DNA of 64,000 nt, from positions 3,594,501 through 3,658,500 of the forward strand of contig NC_069367.1 of the NCBI RefSeq assembly GCF_021730395.1, written 5' to 3'. The notes beneath the pieces were generated by a model. That model was given only the letters and a program-made list of their open reading frames with translations. It did not search any database and had not been told where the DNA came from. A program made the translations under genes and the position numbers. Source of the stretch: Mercenaria mercenaria (Eukaryota > Mollusca > Bivalvia > Venerida > Veneridae). How positions within the stretch are numbered: the first letter of the stretch is position 1; every line of letters begins with the position of its first letter. Of the stretch, positions 32,040-44,939 are shown piece by piece.

Positions 32040-33900
32040 TTTTAGAGTTGCGAAGAGCAAATTAACCTTCGTTTTAGATCTTTTAGCTGACCAGCTTCTT
32101 CAGGACAACATTAAATCTTTTATTGAATTTATCATATTTTTGGTAAAACATCTCATTTGTCCTATAGGACAAGTAATACAGCAAGTTCCATTCACTTGGA
32201 GCTGATTTCTGCCTTTATTTACTAGCAGATTAGTTGACTTGTCAAGCTCTGCTGTTTTTGACCAATGAGATAAGCAGAATTTAACTTATTTAAGTCATAA
32301 AAGATTTAAGTGAATTATTGTGCAATATTAACTTTAACAAATGAGATAAGATTGTCCCATGAAGGTTGTGAAAAATGTTTGAAATATTTTAAACTTATAC
32401 TGTTAACTTTTCTTATCATTTAAAAAATGCTAAAAAGATTACATTCATCTACCTGTAGTAAAAGGGAAGACAAGAAAGTTAACTCTGTATACCAAATAGC
32501 TGTAAATATCCAAAAGGACTTTAAAGTTATCTCCCTTTTCCTTCAGTTGTAGTGCTGTCATTCTGTAAAATATTTTTTTCTGGAATAACTCTTGAATACT
32601 GTTTGTGATGTATCATACAAATTAGCATCATTTATGAAACAGTTTTAAAACTAATAGTGGCTGGATTGTCACATGTACATCTATCAAAAAAGTAGTTTTT
32701 TTCTATTTACAGTATAATTCAAGACATTTCTATTTTAGGATTTGGTAGCAGGCTTTAGCAGTATACAGAAATGTACTAAGCAATTAGTTTGATGGTAAAT
32801 GATGCCCTTCAAAATCTCACAGACTCTGATATTGCTAGACATGTGCTTCCAGAAGACTTTCTTAAAAAGAAAAAAAGACATCAGTAGCTGGTTCTCAAAA
32901 TGTAACAGGATTTTGCAATGGTTTCGAAATGAAAATAAAGAAGTTATGGATCCTTCTAATGTATGAATGCTCAGCATAGTAGTGTCAAAGCTTCTTGTTC
33001 ATAGATGGAACTATTACATGACTCGTAAATCAACAGTCAATATTTTGTGCTATTGACTGGTCTATTTAATTCAGCAGTAAATTTTGCTGGTCTTAAGTCA
33101 AAATATATGAAAATTTATTTCTAATGTCATGTAACAAAATACTTACTGAATGGCTTGCCGGTCAGTGATACTCAAAACTATTGCTTTCAGACCTTGGGCA
33201 ATAGTTTTGACTATTGACTTGTAAACTCTTCAGTTAGTGATATTTCAACATGTGTGCAAAAGGGCTGATGGTTTTAAAACTTAAATTAGGAGACCAGTCT
33301 AAAATCCAGAGCACCTGGTTGGTTGCTTCTGAGCATGATTTTGAAGTTAACCAATGGCAGCGCTGCATTCAGAGACTGATTTCCATGCATAGTTTTATAA
33401 CGTAGATTGGACAGTTTAAGCATAGGCTTTATTTAATGATTTCATGATTTGCAGTGTTAAGAATTATAGATTCACATAACACAAGTTTTTATTGTTTAGG
33501 ACATGATGCAGATTAATATTTTTACAAATATTTTGAATTGGTGGGTGACATTATTTGTGAATGTCAGCGAAAATAAATCTGTAGTGAATATTATCTAATC
33601 TACAGAAGTCTTGGACTCAGTCTATTGCCTAGGAACCAGTCTGCATATAGGAAATATCACCCCTGCAAACTTGTATGAACTGCCATAACCATTTACTTGA
33701 AACATTCATAAAAAAAAATCTTTAGAAGACACTACATATTTTAGAGAATTCATGGCACTGTTTTAAACTTACTGATATTTGTATTGCGATAACAGCAGGT
33801 GTTAATTTTTAGTTTTATGTGAGCTTTTTTTTACATTTTATCGTTTAGTATTTTAAAGCAGCATGCTTGGGATTTTTCTTAAATATTTCAAAAGTTCCAA
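32040..33900. other. Intergenic, one dispersed repeat
   Basis: No gene was seen. The stretch 33045-33215 shares blocks with 44070-44285 (TAATTCAGCAGTAAATT.TGCTGG, AAAATACTTACTGAAT, GCCGGTCA and variants), including an inverted ACTATTG..CAATAGT pair. It is probably a decayed MITE. Confidence 0.4.
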
Positions 33901-33904
33901 ATCA

Positions 33905-34719
33905 AGAAAAAAATATGAATGTGCCAGGAATCGAACCCCGGACCGAACCATGATTTTATCATGGGTTCTAGAGTTATGGCCCCTTAAAGGTTCAAAATTG
34001 GCTATTTTGGCTTTTGTAGCCATATAAAGACTTCATTTATGGTTTTATTTGATGCAAACTTTCAAAATAACTTCAACAACAATAATTCTTGGATTCCATG
34101 ACAAATCAGATCCAAGTGTAGGTTCAGAGTTATTTTATATCTGATTACCTCCCCTGATTGTAATCAAAATGGATTTATATCAGTAAGTACTTATAGGTAA
34201 TATAGGACTTATTTGAAATTTCATTATTGTCATTAGTTGGACTGAGCCAATCAGGTTAGATAACTATGGACTAATTTTATGTCAAATTACCTCCCTTTAT
34301 TTCAAATTAAAATGGGTATATCTCTGTAACTAATGAAGATACTGATCTGAAATTTCATTTAAGTCAACAGATTTATTTGGCAGACCCTTCTTTTGTTCAC
34401 TTACAATATTTTTTTTTAATTACTTTCCTTTTATGTTACTATAAATAGCTTATATTTAGTAACTTTTTTATTATTGGCCGTAGGGAAAAACCGAGACCAC
34501 TTTTCTGTGGTACAACATGGATGGTACCTCCAATTTTTAGGTGTATTGACATATCTGTACCTTGTAAGAATTTTTTTTTCTTTTTGGTTAAATTTCTTCC
34601 CTTTGTTAATGTTGTTACTGTCCTTTAGACTTAATAGATATTTTTTCTGAGGACCTTCTTGTCCTCAAGTGCAATGATAACAGGTGAGCGATATAGGGCC
34701 ATCATGGCCCTCTTGTTTA
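33905..34719 (+). mobile_element. Core-repeat element B (same right end as A)
   Basis: It ends AGGTGAGCGATATAGGGCC, then the GGGCCATCATGGCCC hairpin and TCTTGTTT, as in element A. The interior has loosely repeated ATTACCTCCC..AAAATGG..ATATCTGTAA-type segments. A tRNA 3'-half-like piece on the minus strand (GGGGTTCGATTCCTGGCA) lies at 33922-33941. The left border is uncertain. Confidence 0.5.
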
Positions 34720-35071
34720 AGGATGTGATTGGATATGCCATTGTACAGTAAGAGGTGTTTAATTAAATGAGTCAGTTTCAGTTTCAGTTATCTTATTGTA
34801 CTCTTTTTCCAGCAAAAGTGGAGTATCAAGTGTTTATACATTTTATATGATTGTAAACCTTCCAGTTCAGGAAGTAAACATATAAGTATCACTGGGATAG
34901 ATAAGTCCCTGTATAGCCTGCAAAACACTTAAACATAGATCATACTTATACAGTACTTAAAGAGAGTAAATCATATATACATGTACACAGTTAAAAGAAT
35001 GTACAGAATATTGTCCAGCTTATTATCAAACTGTATACAATACAAATGTACTTTGCAATGAAATAACTATA

Positions 35072-35287
35072 TAACCCTTAACCTGCTAAATTTCTAAAAT
35101 GGACAGTCCATCATTCAATTTTGGCAATACCATTTATTATTTTATGGGGCGTTCACTGAAAATTTACTGACTGAATAGCGAACAGTGCATACCATGATCA
35201 GACTGCACAGATGTGCAGTGCAGTCTGATCTTGGTCTGCACTGGTCGCAAAGGCAGAATCACTTGTCGCAAGCAGGCGAAAGGTTAA
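35072..35287. mobile_element. piggyBac-type MITE, nearly complete
   Basis: The ends are CCCTTAACCTGCT on the left and AGCAGGCGAAAGG on the right, the latter followed by TTAA. The left flank reads ATAA. A CCCTT terminus with TTAA is the usual signature of piggyBac-derived MITEs. The interior contains a TGCACAGATGTGCAGTGCAG hairpin. Confidence 0.6.
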
Positions 35288-35455
35288 CCCCCAAGGCCCC
35301 AACATGCCATAATTGGGAACGAGAGACATGGAATGTTTTACAGTCAGCAGTGGTGATTTGTTGAATTATATAAAGGAACAAGTTATGAAAACTAGTTCTC
35401 TCATACCCTATCAAAAGACATGTAATTCTAACTCAGTAAAAAAGAAGTATGAAGT

Positions 35456-35704
35456 AGGAAGAATTTAATTGTGATGACATGAATTGTTTAATTTTATGTG
35501 CGGGAAACCTTGTGATTTTGGTCAACACAGTTATTTCATGGTGTATGAATTTGTGGAGTTCAACATTTGAACATAAAATGAATGAAAATTTTACTTGCTT
35601 GTTGACAAAAGTTTGTTGACTCAAAAAAACAACAACAAAAAAAAACAAACAAATCTACGAAAGTAAGTCCCCTCACAACCACAAATATTAATGATTTTAC
35701 AGAA
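35456..35704. mobile_element. Decayed copy of the ACTGTAAAATCATT MITE
   Basis: A diverged copy of 36083-36293 (shared GTGATTTTGGTCAACACAGT, AACATTTGAACATAAAATGA, AATATTAATGATTTTACAG) interrupted by an A/C-rich tract at about 35625-35655. Confidence 0.55.
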
Positions 35705-36082
35705 TTTAATGTTCATTTAAAAACTGTATATTTATAAGTGGTTATTTTTATTGACAGATTATTTTTGATTAGGAACTGAATATACATTAAAGCAAAACAA
35801 AACAAAACAACAACAAAAAAATGAAATCTTCATGTACATTCAGTTTGGCGTAACCTTTTTAATTGAGTATGCATGAAATATATGTATTTTTGTTTTTGTG
35901 TTACATTTATATAGTATCTAAATTGGCATAAATATTTTTGAAAACTAACAAAAACTTACATGATGAAATTAATGCAATAAAAACATATCATATTAAACTG
36001 GAACTAGTTTGTCACTACTTGACAAAAAAGTACAATCATTTATGACAGGTATGCACAGATTGTAAAAATAGATAACAGATAC

Positions 36083-36293
36083 TGTAAAATCATTTAATTT
36101 CGTGGGCATGAAATTTCGTGGTTTTGGTCAAAACAGCAATTCGTGGGGATATGAATTCGTGGATTTCAACTTTTGAACATAAAATGAATGGGAAATTTCC
36201 TTGTTCGTTGGGATTAAATTTCGTGGATTGACTCAACCACGAAATCCACGAAAATTTGTCCCCAACGAATATTAATGATTTCACAGTAAATAA
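36083..36293. mobile_element. Palindromic MITE (ACTGTAAAATCATT family)
   Basis: The terminal inverted repeats are ACTGTAAAATCATTTAATTT at the left and AATGATTTCACAGT at the right. Both arms contain TTTCGTGG/CCACGAAA words. Confidence 0.7.
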
Positions 36294-36499
36294 AAAAATG
36301 CTACTTGAATTGCTATACTAGGGCAAAAAATGATCACAACTTTATTTGATATAGTTTCATATTTTTATCATTTCCGTGGGCAAGCCGTTGTTCATCAGGC
36401 ATTTGCAAACATTTATATCTAAGAATGATATTTACTAATGAAATAATAATGGTGTTCTGTCAGGGCTAGCACCTGCTTCCTATCAATACGAAGCGAGAA

Positions 36500-36790
36500 G
36501 GTATGACTGTACGATGGCGAAGTACGATGGAACTGTGGAGAAGTGTAACAGTCTGATGATGACAGTCTGTCGTACTGTCACGCTTAGCCATGGTACAGTC
36601 ATGATATCGCTATCATCTTTCGTGAATCACCATCATAGCTTTACCATCATACTATTGCCCTTTGCAAAAGTGAAGTGCTATGCCGAGTGCTATGGACTGT
36701 CATCGTACTATCGTGCTTTGCCATCGTACTGTTATGTTACCGGCATTTTACTGTCCCACTATACCGTCACTTCCCGTTCATTATAGTACT
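36500..36790 (+). repeat. Degenerate repeats of CATCGTACTGT/GTGCTTTGCC
   Basis: Words such as CGTACTATCGTGCTTTGCCA recur in poor copies. The 90-codon frame at 36514 arises from them. No function can be assigned. Confidence 0.4.
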
Positions 36791-37436
36791 AAGGGAGCAG
36801 ACATGGGCACTAACGGAACACTGTTTCATCCATAATAGTTACTGGATCCAGACGGCGCATGGGTCTTCAATCTGGAACAGTTCTCATTCATACTTAAAGC
36901 AAGATTGAATAGCCAGTGTTTACTGTGAACTCATAGGTAGGATCATATATCGATTTAATTGATAATGTCATTTCGTTAGGAATGATTCGTGTTGCCATTC
37001 CCTTATCTGTACCTTACAGAGTGGCCGCCGCCGCCACCCCCACTCTTACTATAAAGAGTGAAAGAGAGCTCTGCCACCAAAGACATTTTCATTAAAATTT
37101 TGATAACTCCTTTTTTATCATTTGATATGAAGAGTTTAGTTATTGAAATTGTTTTGAGTATTTATAAGATATTTAAGGCTAATTTTGGTTATAAAATGAA
37201 AAAAAAAAAAAATTCAAAAATAAAATAATACAAATGTATTTGAATTTCTTCTGGAGAGTCATATGATTTGCATGGGCATATAGTATTTGTAACAGCCGTG
37301 ATTTATGCAATGCTAGGGGGAGATAATCACTGCTGGGAGTTTGGTCCCCTCTAGCTGTGTTATATATTTTGCAGTTAGGGATGAGGTTGAACAAATCAGA
37401 ATTATATATGTTATGAACATGATGTTAACCTATTTT

Positions 37437-37831
37437 AGCTCATCTGAGCAAGGAGTGCTGAAAGTGAGCTTTTATGATCTCCATGTGTCCGTCGTTGTCA
37501 GTTGTCCTTCGTCAACAATTTGTCTGTTAACTCTCTGCAGGTCACAATTTTGACTCAATCTTAATGAACCTTGATCAGAATGTTACCCTCAATAAAATCT
37601 TGGACGAGTTTGATATTGGGTCATCTCTATGAAACTTGGTCAGAATGTTAATCTTGATGATCTTATGGTCAAGTTCAAATCTGGGTAAGGTGGGGTAAAA
37701 AACTAGGTCACCAGGTCAAAAAAATCGAAAATGTTTGTCTCTATGAAATCAAGGTTAGCTTAAATTCTAATTTATCAGGGGTTAGAATTAGGTCAGGTGA
37801 GCGATACAGGGCCTTCAGGACTCTCTTGTTA
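37437..37831 (+). mobile_element. Core-repeat element C (same ends as A)
   Basis: It begins TTAGCTCATCTGAGCAAGGA and ends AGGTGAGCGATACAGGGCC, then CTCTTGTT. The interior is shortened relative to A but shares GGTCACAATTTTGAC and AAACTAGGTCACC. The terminal hairpin is decayed (AGGACT for ATGGCC). Confidence 0.6.
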
Positions 37832-38380
37832 CATAAAATAGTACTGTGATATTATTTAGGTATTTTCACTCTTTTTATGTAAATATATTTATAGCAATGT
37901 ATTATTCAGATTTAGGACTGAAATAGGAAAATTGTGTTGTTCTTATACTTAGTGTTAAACATTGAACAATTTATTTATCTTTGTTTATTTTATTACATAA
38001 TTATATTTTCACAAATAAAGAACAAAATTTGAATACTTGACCTGTTACTTCATTTTATTTTGCATTTTAAGGTAGTAGACATGAAATGACATTCTGCAAT
38101 TTCCATTTGTTCTCACATTCTCAGTATTAAGCGAAATCAAGATTTTCCTGTTGTTTAATTTAAAAAATACTTTTTTTTGTTATGTCCAGAAGTTGCCAAA
38201 ATTGCATACAGAGGATACTGTCTCCTTTTAATGTAACATATTTTCAAGAACAAATCAAACTGAATGAAAACTGGAAATTTTGATGGAGTCTGCGCATTTC
38301 TCTTCTCCATGCTGCCTCTGAGAGTTTTATCACAGTTTTGATACTTGAATGATCACAGTTTTTTTAAATCCCATTATCCG

Positions 38381-40929
38381 TCAACCTTTGTCAAGTTTCC
38401 ATACATAGCCTGTTGAAAGACCATTGTTTTCTTCTTTACATGCTCCTGATAGTTCATATTCTGCTACCTTTGTAAGCCTGTTTTTGATTGGATGGTTCAC
38501 AAGCGGCAGCCTTCCTGGATCTCCAATGAAAACATTTGTTTCATATTTACTATATAACTCTGTTGTCCAGGTCACTAGACTGTCTCTAAATTCTTCATCA
38601 TAGAACATATCTCCCAGTAAAACAGTAGACCAGTCTGGATTCAGTTGACCAGCCAGATTGTCTCTACAAGTTTTTACTGTCACTCCATTGGCTGCTGCAT
38701 TCAGCTGAATAGCTCTGATTGCAACTAGAAAAAAGAATAATTATAACTTTTGATTAGATTTTGGAATGGCTTTGGCATGCAGATAGGATAATCAATATAA
38801 AGTTGTCCCCCTTTTATACTCTGACATGCAGATTGGATAAATAAATATAAAGTTGTCTCCCTTTAACAGATCAATCTATTTTCATATGTTTATCAAAAAT
38901 CACTTGTTCAATTGTACCAAATTAAATGATAAAACACTGGGATAAAGTTGAAACAAACTTTCTGACTATGACAGTGTTATGTATTCAGTTTTCACCCTGT
39001 ACTTACCAGGGTCAACATCATTGGCCAGAACTTCCTTGGCTCCTGTCATTTTACATGCTACAGCTGAAGCTCCACATCCGCTGCCCACATCCAACACCGT
39101 GCTTCCTCGGAAAGTGGTGGGGTTGTCCAAAATAAATCTGTAAAGTTGGAATGATTTGTTATGTTTACTCACTTAACACAATAGTGCTGTGGTATACTGT
39201 GTTTGTATCGCATCTGTTCAACTACATTTTATTGTTAAACACTTTAGGGACCTCTTTTCGCGAGCAATCAGTATGAAACTATGGCAATAAGGTCCCGGCC
39301 AAGATTCATATCAGTAATACTGTATGGCAATATTTTCCAGTTTAATACTCTAAATTACACACTGAACCGGAAACGTCAATATTTTTCATAGTGACGTCTG
39401 AATATCATATGGATACATGGACGTCATTTAATTAACGTTGCGTCATAGATTCTAGTTTTTGTGTCAATATAATATTTATATGTTTTGAAATATGCGATAA
39501 AAAGCATTGAGAAATGTGTATACGTTCTTTAGCTCCTAAAGTCGCGCAATATTTCCACTGCAGAACTCGTGCATATTTCTTGATGCAAAGCTGATAACCT
39601 AGAATTCTGTGTGCACTGTTAAGAAATAATATACCCCAAACTGATTTGTCGTTGAAGAAAGTCATTGGAGTTGAGATGCGAAGGATAGAGGGCGCAGCTC
39701 TCGTGAACGACAAATGATTTTATTTATGAGCAAATCACTGTTTAAACGTTACCAAGGATAATATCTATATCTTTGAAGATATGCACCAAATATTTGATTG
39801 TTTTTTGTTAACGCGCCGTTATGACTAATAACTAATATCCTATACGTGTCGTATGGAGACGTTTGACGCTATGACGTAATCACTGTAACGTACTAATAAA
39901 CAAGGAGCTGCGTTCAATAAACGCTTGATGTCCCCCAGTGGCATCCTTATCGATACAAAGCAACCTAAGTCCAAAACGAGGTCAAGGTCAAACTGAGGTC
40001 AGGTGATGTTTGAAGATGGAGAATGGTCACAGATTACATCTGTATTAGTATCAATTCATTCTTATAAGCTGTATTAATGTTAGACGAAACGGTCCCATTT
40101 GGTTAACCAAGAGATGGCCCATATAAAGCAACCTAAGTCCAAAATGAGGTCAAGGTCAAACTGAGGTCAGGTGATGTTTGAAGATGAGGACATTTGTATT
40201 AGTATCAATTCATTCTTGTAAGCGGTATTGATGCTAGACGAAACGGTCCCATTTGGTTAACCAAGAGATGGCCCATATAAAGCAATCTAAGTCCAAAATG
40301 AGGTCAAGGTCAAACTGAGGTCGGGTGATGTCTGAAGATGAGGAATGGTCACAGGTTACATCTGCATTAGTATCAAGTCATTCTAGTAAGGCGTATTGAT
40401 GCTAGACGAAACGGTCCCATCTGGTTAACCTCGTACGGACGGAAGGACGAACGAACGGACGGACGGACAGGACGATCACTATATGCCTCCCGCATCAGTA
40501 GATGCCGGGGGCATAACCCCCCCCCCCCCCAGAGAATGTGTTCCATAACACACGTAACACATTTTCAATTTAGTTTGTCTCCAGGAAATAAATCGTGTCG
40601 TGTTAGAATATACATTAACTTCTACAAATACATTAATCACGCGTTATTGAATGAACATACCTTGTCAAAACTTGCCCACCGGGCCAGTAAAACGCCCAGA
40701 ATGGATCAGGAAACGGAGAATTGTCGTCCTGCTTAGATTTCCACAGGGAACAGTTCTTAGTTATTAAATGAAGAGCTACTTCCGGTGTCATGTGGTCTCT
40801 GGTAATCTCGGTGTGCCTTTTAATCAAGTTATCAAGTGTACCTAAACCGGAAGTTGCGTACTGTGACTCACAGAACGCCACAAAACACTGTCGCAGCAAA
40901 CCAATGTGAGTCGAATAAATTAACCTCAT
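38381..40929 (-). CDS. ETFBKMT: ETF-beta lysine methyltransferase (METTL20), 247 aa
   Basis: Minus-strand exons are 40929-40661, 39137-39007 and 38724-38381. Junctions are ACAAG|GTATGT..TTACAG (phase 2) and CCTG|GTAAGT..TTCTAG (phase 1), giving 247 residues; the human protein is about 262. FWAFYWPGGQVLTR (exon 1), VLDVGSGCGASAVACKMTGA (residue 104 on, the S-adenosylmethionine motif), ANDVDP, then VLLGDMFYDE and FIGDPGR closely match the ETFBKMT family. The enzyme trimethylates lysines of the mitochondrial electron-transfer flavoprotein beta subunit and tunes electron transfer from acyl-CoA dehydrogenases. The N-terminus (MRLIYSTHIGLLRQ) could be a mitochondrial presequence. Intron 1 is 1.5 kb and holds two repeat elements. 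The start is the first Met of the open frame. Confidence 0.93.
39345..39725. mobile_element. MITE-like repeat in ETFBKMT intron 1
   Basis: It shares ordered blocks with 23970-24290 (AACGTCAATATTTTTCATAG, GACGTCATTTAA, AGTCGCGCAATATTTCC, CTGCAGAACTCGTGCATATT). No coding sequence. GACGTTTGACGCTATGACGT at 39858-39877 also recurs near 9915. Confidence 0.5.
39896..40531. mobile_element. Core-repeat element, different ends, three cores
   Basis: Three tandem cores of about 154-168 bp (CAACCTAAGTCCAAAA at 39961, 40129 and 40283), each with ACTGAGGTCAGGTGATGT and GACGAAACGGTCCCAT. A CGGACGGACGGACGG tract (40437-40470) and an AT/GC hairpin ending GCCGGGGGCATAACC, then a C run, close the right side. 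The left end contains TTCAATAAACGCTTGATG. It is a second family of core-repeat element. Confidence 0.6.
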
Positions 40930-40934
40930 AGTTT

Positions 40935-41390
40935 AAGAAGGTATATGTAAGCTATATGTTTATTATGGAGACAGTCTTGGAAGCAATGTGATGTTTCTAG
41001 GTGTCTTTACAAAGTTGTTAGCGGATGAACTCTGTATTTCAGTCCTCAACCTGAAGCATAAAAAATGCAATACTTAGTCATTTCACATTCAACCTGCTTT
41101 GTTTGCCACCGTGTCCACTGACATTGACTCCGGTAAAAAACGAAAGTATCTTTTCCACTATAATGACTATTTAAAACAACAAAAAAAAAACCCGATTCAT
41201 CGAAGTCGTTTATATGGCATAATCATAATCCTTACATTTCACGTTTTTGACGCATGCACTAGTCCCGCTACGTTGGCGGTCCGCTATACTAGTATATAAT
41301 TTTATTATTTATATTCTCACTTCTATGGGGAAACAAACAGGCATATACCGTTCATGTCTCGTGGGTTGCACAAATGATCATATCTTTAAT
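40935..41390. other. Upstream of ETFBKMT, nothing recognised
   Basis: No promoter motif can be defended. The 66-codon frame at 41099 has no family resemblance. Confidence 0.4.
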
Positions 41391-41416
41391 GCCACTGATT
41401 TTTTTTAATTATCAAA

Positions 41417-41680
41417 CAGATTAGTCAAGTCCTAAATGAATTAGCCAATCAGCCCAGTCCTAAATAAACTAGTCAAATCCTAAATGAATTAAAGTAATTA
41501 AGTTAAGTCCTAAGTGAATTAGCCAAGTCCTAAACGAAGAAGTCAAGTCCTAAGTAAATTGGTTAAATCCTAAATATAATTAGTCAATACTAAATAGATT
41601 TCTCACTGATTAGTCAATTCCTAAATAGAGTACTGCAGTACTCAGTAAATAGATCAGCCAAATACTAAATAGAATTGCGA
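41417..41680 (+). repeat. About 20-bp degenerate minisatellite
   Basis: Repeated AGTCAAGTCCTAAATGAATT with many substitutions, about ten or more units. No coding potential. Confidence 0.7.
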
Positions 41681-42624
41681 GTGCCTAGATGGATTTATCA
41701 AACTCGATAGTTATTTAAGAGAAAAGTATGATCTAATCATGCAGAAAATTCTACCCTTGCGGCGAATGAGTGGATAGGGGTCCTGATCCCAATTAAGTGT
41801 CTGTGCGATATTGCGGCGCTATGATATTTTAAAGGTCCAGTTCATATTAGAACCGACATTTTTTTTACACTATGTTTTTCTCTTGACTGATACTTTATTA
41901 CGGTATTTAATAAGAAGCGGTAATTATTAATTTAAGCGAAATAGGACGTTCAACACAGAATAAATTAGGAGGGCCTTATAAATTAGGAGCATACGTTCAC
42001 TAATACATTTGTTTACATATCTCGGTAGTATCAGTATATCCCATAATATGGATGGAATTATAGCTTTTAAATGTTTAGCAAATACATCCTTTAATATCAC
42101 GAAATATATGAATGACAGGTTTATGCAAAAATTATTCGATCATGTTATAACCTCTATCCAAGCGTTAATTTTCAAAACATTTACCTTTATTTGTTGTCAC
42201 TTCGCCGGTTGGTATGAGTAACCACGTGTTTGTAGCATGGTAAATATCACGAGGCCGAAACGAACCAATCAGCTTGCGTGATTAATCGCGTGACCTTGCA
42301 AGTCTAATCTGGGTTAGGTCGTTACATTTTTGCGTAGGGGTGGCGGGTCTTTAAGCATTTTATATTAACTAAATTCATATGGATTTCGGACAGAGCTTGA
42401 CATATTCATACTAAAAGAAACGGCATTACCGTGTCTTTCCTTAATAACGTTAATAAAAGGGGTACAAAGTTAACGATTTCTTTTCATTGAGAATCTGCTC
42501 AAGCAACTTTAATACCCAAAAGACTTACTTACTTACGAATGATTCAAACATTGCGGATATACACAGAACTTCGTGCACTATATATCAAAAAATCTATCAT
42601 ATTCAATTCTGGATTATAAACAAA

Positions 42625-43143
42625 ATGGCAAATAGAAAACATCAAATGTGTGAGAAATGCAGCAGCCAGTCTTTGATGTCCGTGTTAAATAAATTTGTGG
42701 AGACAGTAAACATTATGGACGATAAGGTAATGGTACCAAGCCGTCTCCGGGATATGGAACTGAATCAGAACTCTAACATGGATGTAACAGAGGAAAACAA
42801 CAACATGTCGGTGATACCATTCTCGTCGGGCAACGGCGAGGACTTATACAGTCATTTTGTTATGATTAACGCTGTCAAGAATGAACTATTAAGTGGAAAG
42901 GGTCCGCTTAGCTCCCATAGAATCGCCGGTACAAGTGAATCCGACGGAGAATCAGACACTCTCAGTGATGACTCTTCCGACGACGGTGCTATTGACGCCG
43001 CCGGTAAAACCGCTCAAGCGTTCAGACATCATCTACAAGGATTATTTGGACTTCTACACCAGTTAAGTGACACTGCAAAATTTTTGGGCGATGCTTACGA
43101 AGAGCAAGTTGGTGGAAAGAAAACGAAAAAATTCACTTTCTGA
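42625..43143 (+). CDS. MID1IP1: MID1-interacting protein 1 / Spot14 family, 172 aa
   Basis: The frame opens 46 codons earlier, but the Met of MANRKHQMCEKC (ATG at 42625, context AAAATGG) fits the family start; the upstream part has no resemblance and is read as 5' UTR. SVLNKFVETVNIMDDKVMVP followed by SRLRD (about 20-45), DLYSHFVMINAVKNELL (about 75-92), and FRHHLQGLFGLLHQLSDTAK (about 132-152) match MID1IP1/THRSP in order and spacing. Between them is an acidic serine-rich stretch (SDGESDTLSDDSSDD). Vertebrate members stimulate fatty-acid synthesis by promoting acetyl-CoA carboxylase polymerisation, and MID1IP1 also binds MID1 and microtubules. Which role holds here is inference. The gene appears intronless in its coding part. 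AATAAA occurs at 43149, very near the stop, and again at about 43346. Confidence 0.85.
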   Translation: MANRKHQMCEKCSSQSLMSVLNKFVETVNIMDDKVMVPSRLRDMELNQNSNMDVTEENNNMSVIPFSSGNGEDLYSHFVMINAVKNELLSGKGPLSSHRIAGTSESDGESDTLSDDSSDDGAIDAAGKTAQAFRHHLQGLFGLLHQLSDTAKFLGDAYEEQVGGKKTKKFTF

Positions 43144-43557
43144 ATTGAAAATAAATATTCTAAGTGCTATGTTTAGTAGATAGTGTTCATAAAGTCAATG
43201 CAACAGTCACCAGGTGCTTCCATCAATCTGTTTTAATCAGATGAGTACGTGTTCTCTCGAACATGGACATAAATCAGTCAACACTCACGTGCGTTTCACG
43301 TGCTTCATCTCGCAGCAATGCATTCATAATGCATTTTGACAGGGAAAAATAAAATCAAGCATTTTGACAACTACGCATTAAGCATGAAAACATGTCATAA
43401 TATCGTAGTTAAATCTGCAATATTAAACAGCTTTTAAATTCTTTCTTTTCTTAAACTAGCTTAAGCTAGTTAATGACCTGTCATGTTGGCATGTCAGTGC
43501 GTTGTCATTTGTGGTTAATTGAGTAAGCATGTGATTTAGCAAGTGATTTCATCATAT

Positions 43558-43786
43558 GAGCCGTGCCATGAGAAAACCAACACAGTGGCTTTGCGACCAG
43601 CATGGATCCAGACCCTGCCTGCGCAGTCTGGTCAGGATCCATGCTGTTCGCTTTTAAAGCCTATTGGAATTGGAGAAACTGTTAGCGATCAGCATGGATC
43701 CTGACCAGACTGCACGGATGCGCAGGCTGGTCTGGATCTATGCTGGTCGCAAACAGACTATGTTGGTTTTCCCATGGCACGGCTCA
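43558..43786. mobile_element. Palindromic MITE (GAGCCGTGCCATG family), full copy
   Basis: The ends are TGAGCCGTGCCATGAGAAAA and its inverted near-copy (TTTTCCCATGGCACGGCTCA). Internal words AGCATGGATCC and GATCCATGCTG repeat in both orientations. The shorter relative is at 7036-7190. Confidence 0.8.
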
Positions 43787-43789
43787 TAT

Positions 43790-44600
43790 ATTCTTCAAGG
43801 TCTGCAGCAGTGCATTTGGAAGTAGTGATTAAAACTCACATGATTTTGTTTAAAGATAATGATGTAGGGTGCTTCTTTCTCTATGAATTTAAGTATTATA
43901 TATTTACAACTTAGAGCACTTTTACCTTTATACGTCACATGGGCCTATCCCGGATATTTTAGTGCGCATACTTGATGTAAATACTTCAGTGAATGTATGT
44001 TCTATTTACTTTTCGTTACGCACTAGTTGCATTCATGGTGTTATTACTTATCAACGTTTAATAGTCTGTGTTATTGATCGGTCTGTAGTTCAGCATTAAA
44101 TTGTGCTGGATTAAATTCAAACTTGAAATGAAAATTTAGTTTTTGATGCAATGTGATAAAATACTTATTGAATAACTTGTCGGTCAATAGTCAGTACAAT
44201 TTATGTCTTTATATCATGACTTCTTACCGAAAGGCCTATCGGTTAGTAGTCAAAACTGTTGACCGGCAAGCTATTCAATAACATTATACATGTATATAAA
44301 ATATAGGTTACCAATGCGCAAAATCATATATTTATTTCACGGTTCAAAACCAGCTTTCTTTTTCTTATTATGATACTTTAATATTAACAAATTACATCGT
44401 GCATTATATGCTAATGTATTTATTATCATTGTTTATATTTTCCATTCATGTTGTATAATTATTTATTTGCCTATTTCATATAAACATTTTTTTTCTTGTT
44501 AAGTATTTGTTGATATACTAATTGACAAAGTTAAAGAAAAAGATACGATTAATCATAAAATCAATGTATTTCATTTTCTTTTCTCTGCTTATTTCGGTCC
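43790..44600. other. Intergenic, one dispersed repeat
   Basis: The stretch 44070-44285 is the partner of 33045-33215. Otherwise AT-rich with no gene seen. Confidence 0.4.
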
Positions 44601-44939
44601 ACAGTTAACAACTGTTGTTGTTTAGACTTGAATTAATCCCGAGATTATATATTATACCCTATTTATATAACGCCCTATTCATGGCAACACGCTCAAAGGC
44701 GCTTTACACAGTAAAAAGGCTTAGGTCTGTTTTAGTACAAACATGGTATGATCTGACCAGAGCAGAGCGAAAGAGAAATCCGATACACGGGTCCGTCCGG
44801 CTACATGGACTAGCTTAGCATAGCGTCTGTAAACGTTTCTGGTGTATAGCACCGATGCATGCGATATCGTCTGTTCTGGTGTAAACCAGTACTTGCCTGT
44901 TAGTTGCGTAATAGATACTCTGGAGCATCTCAGTAACCT

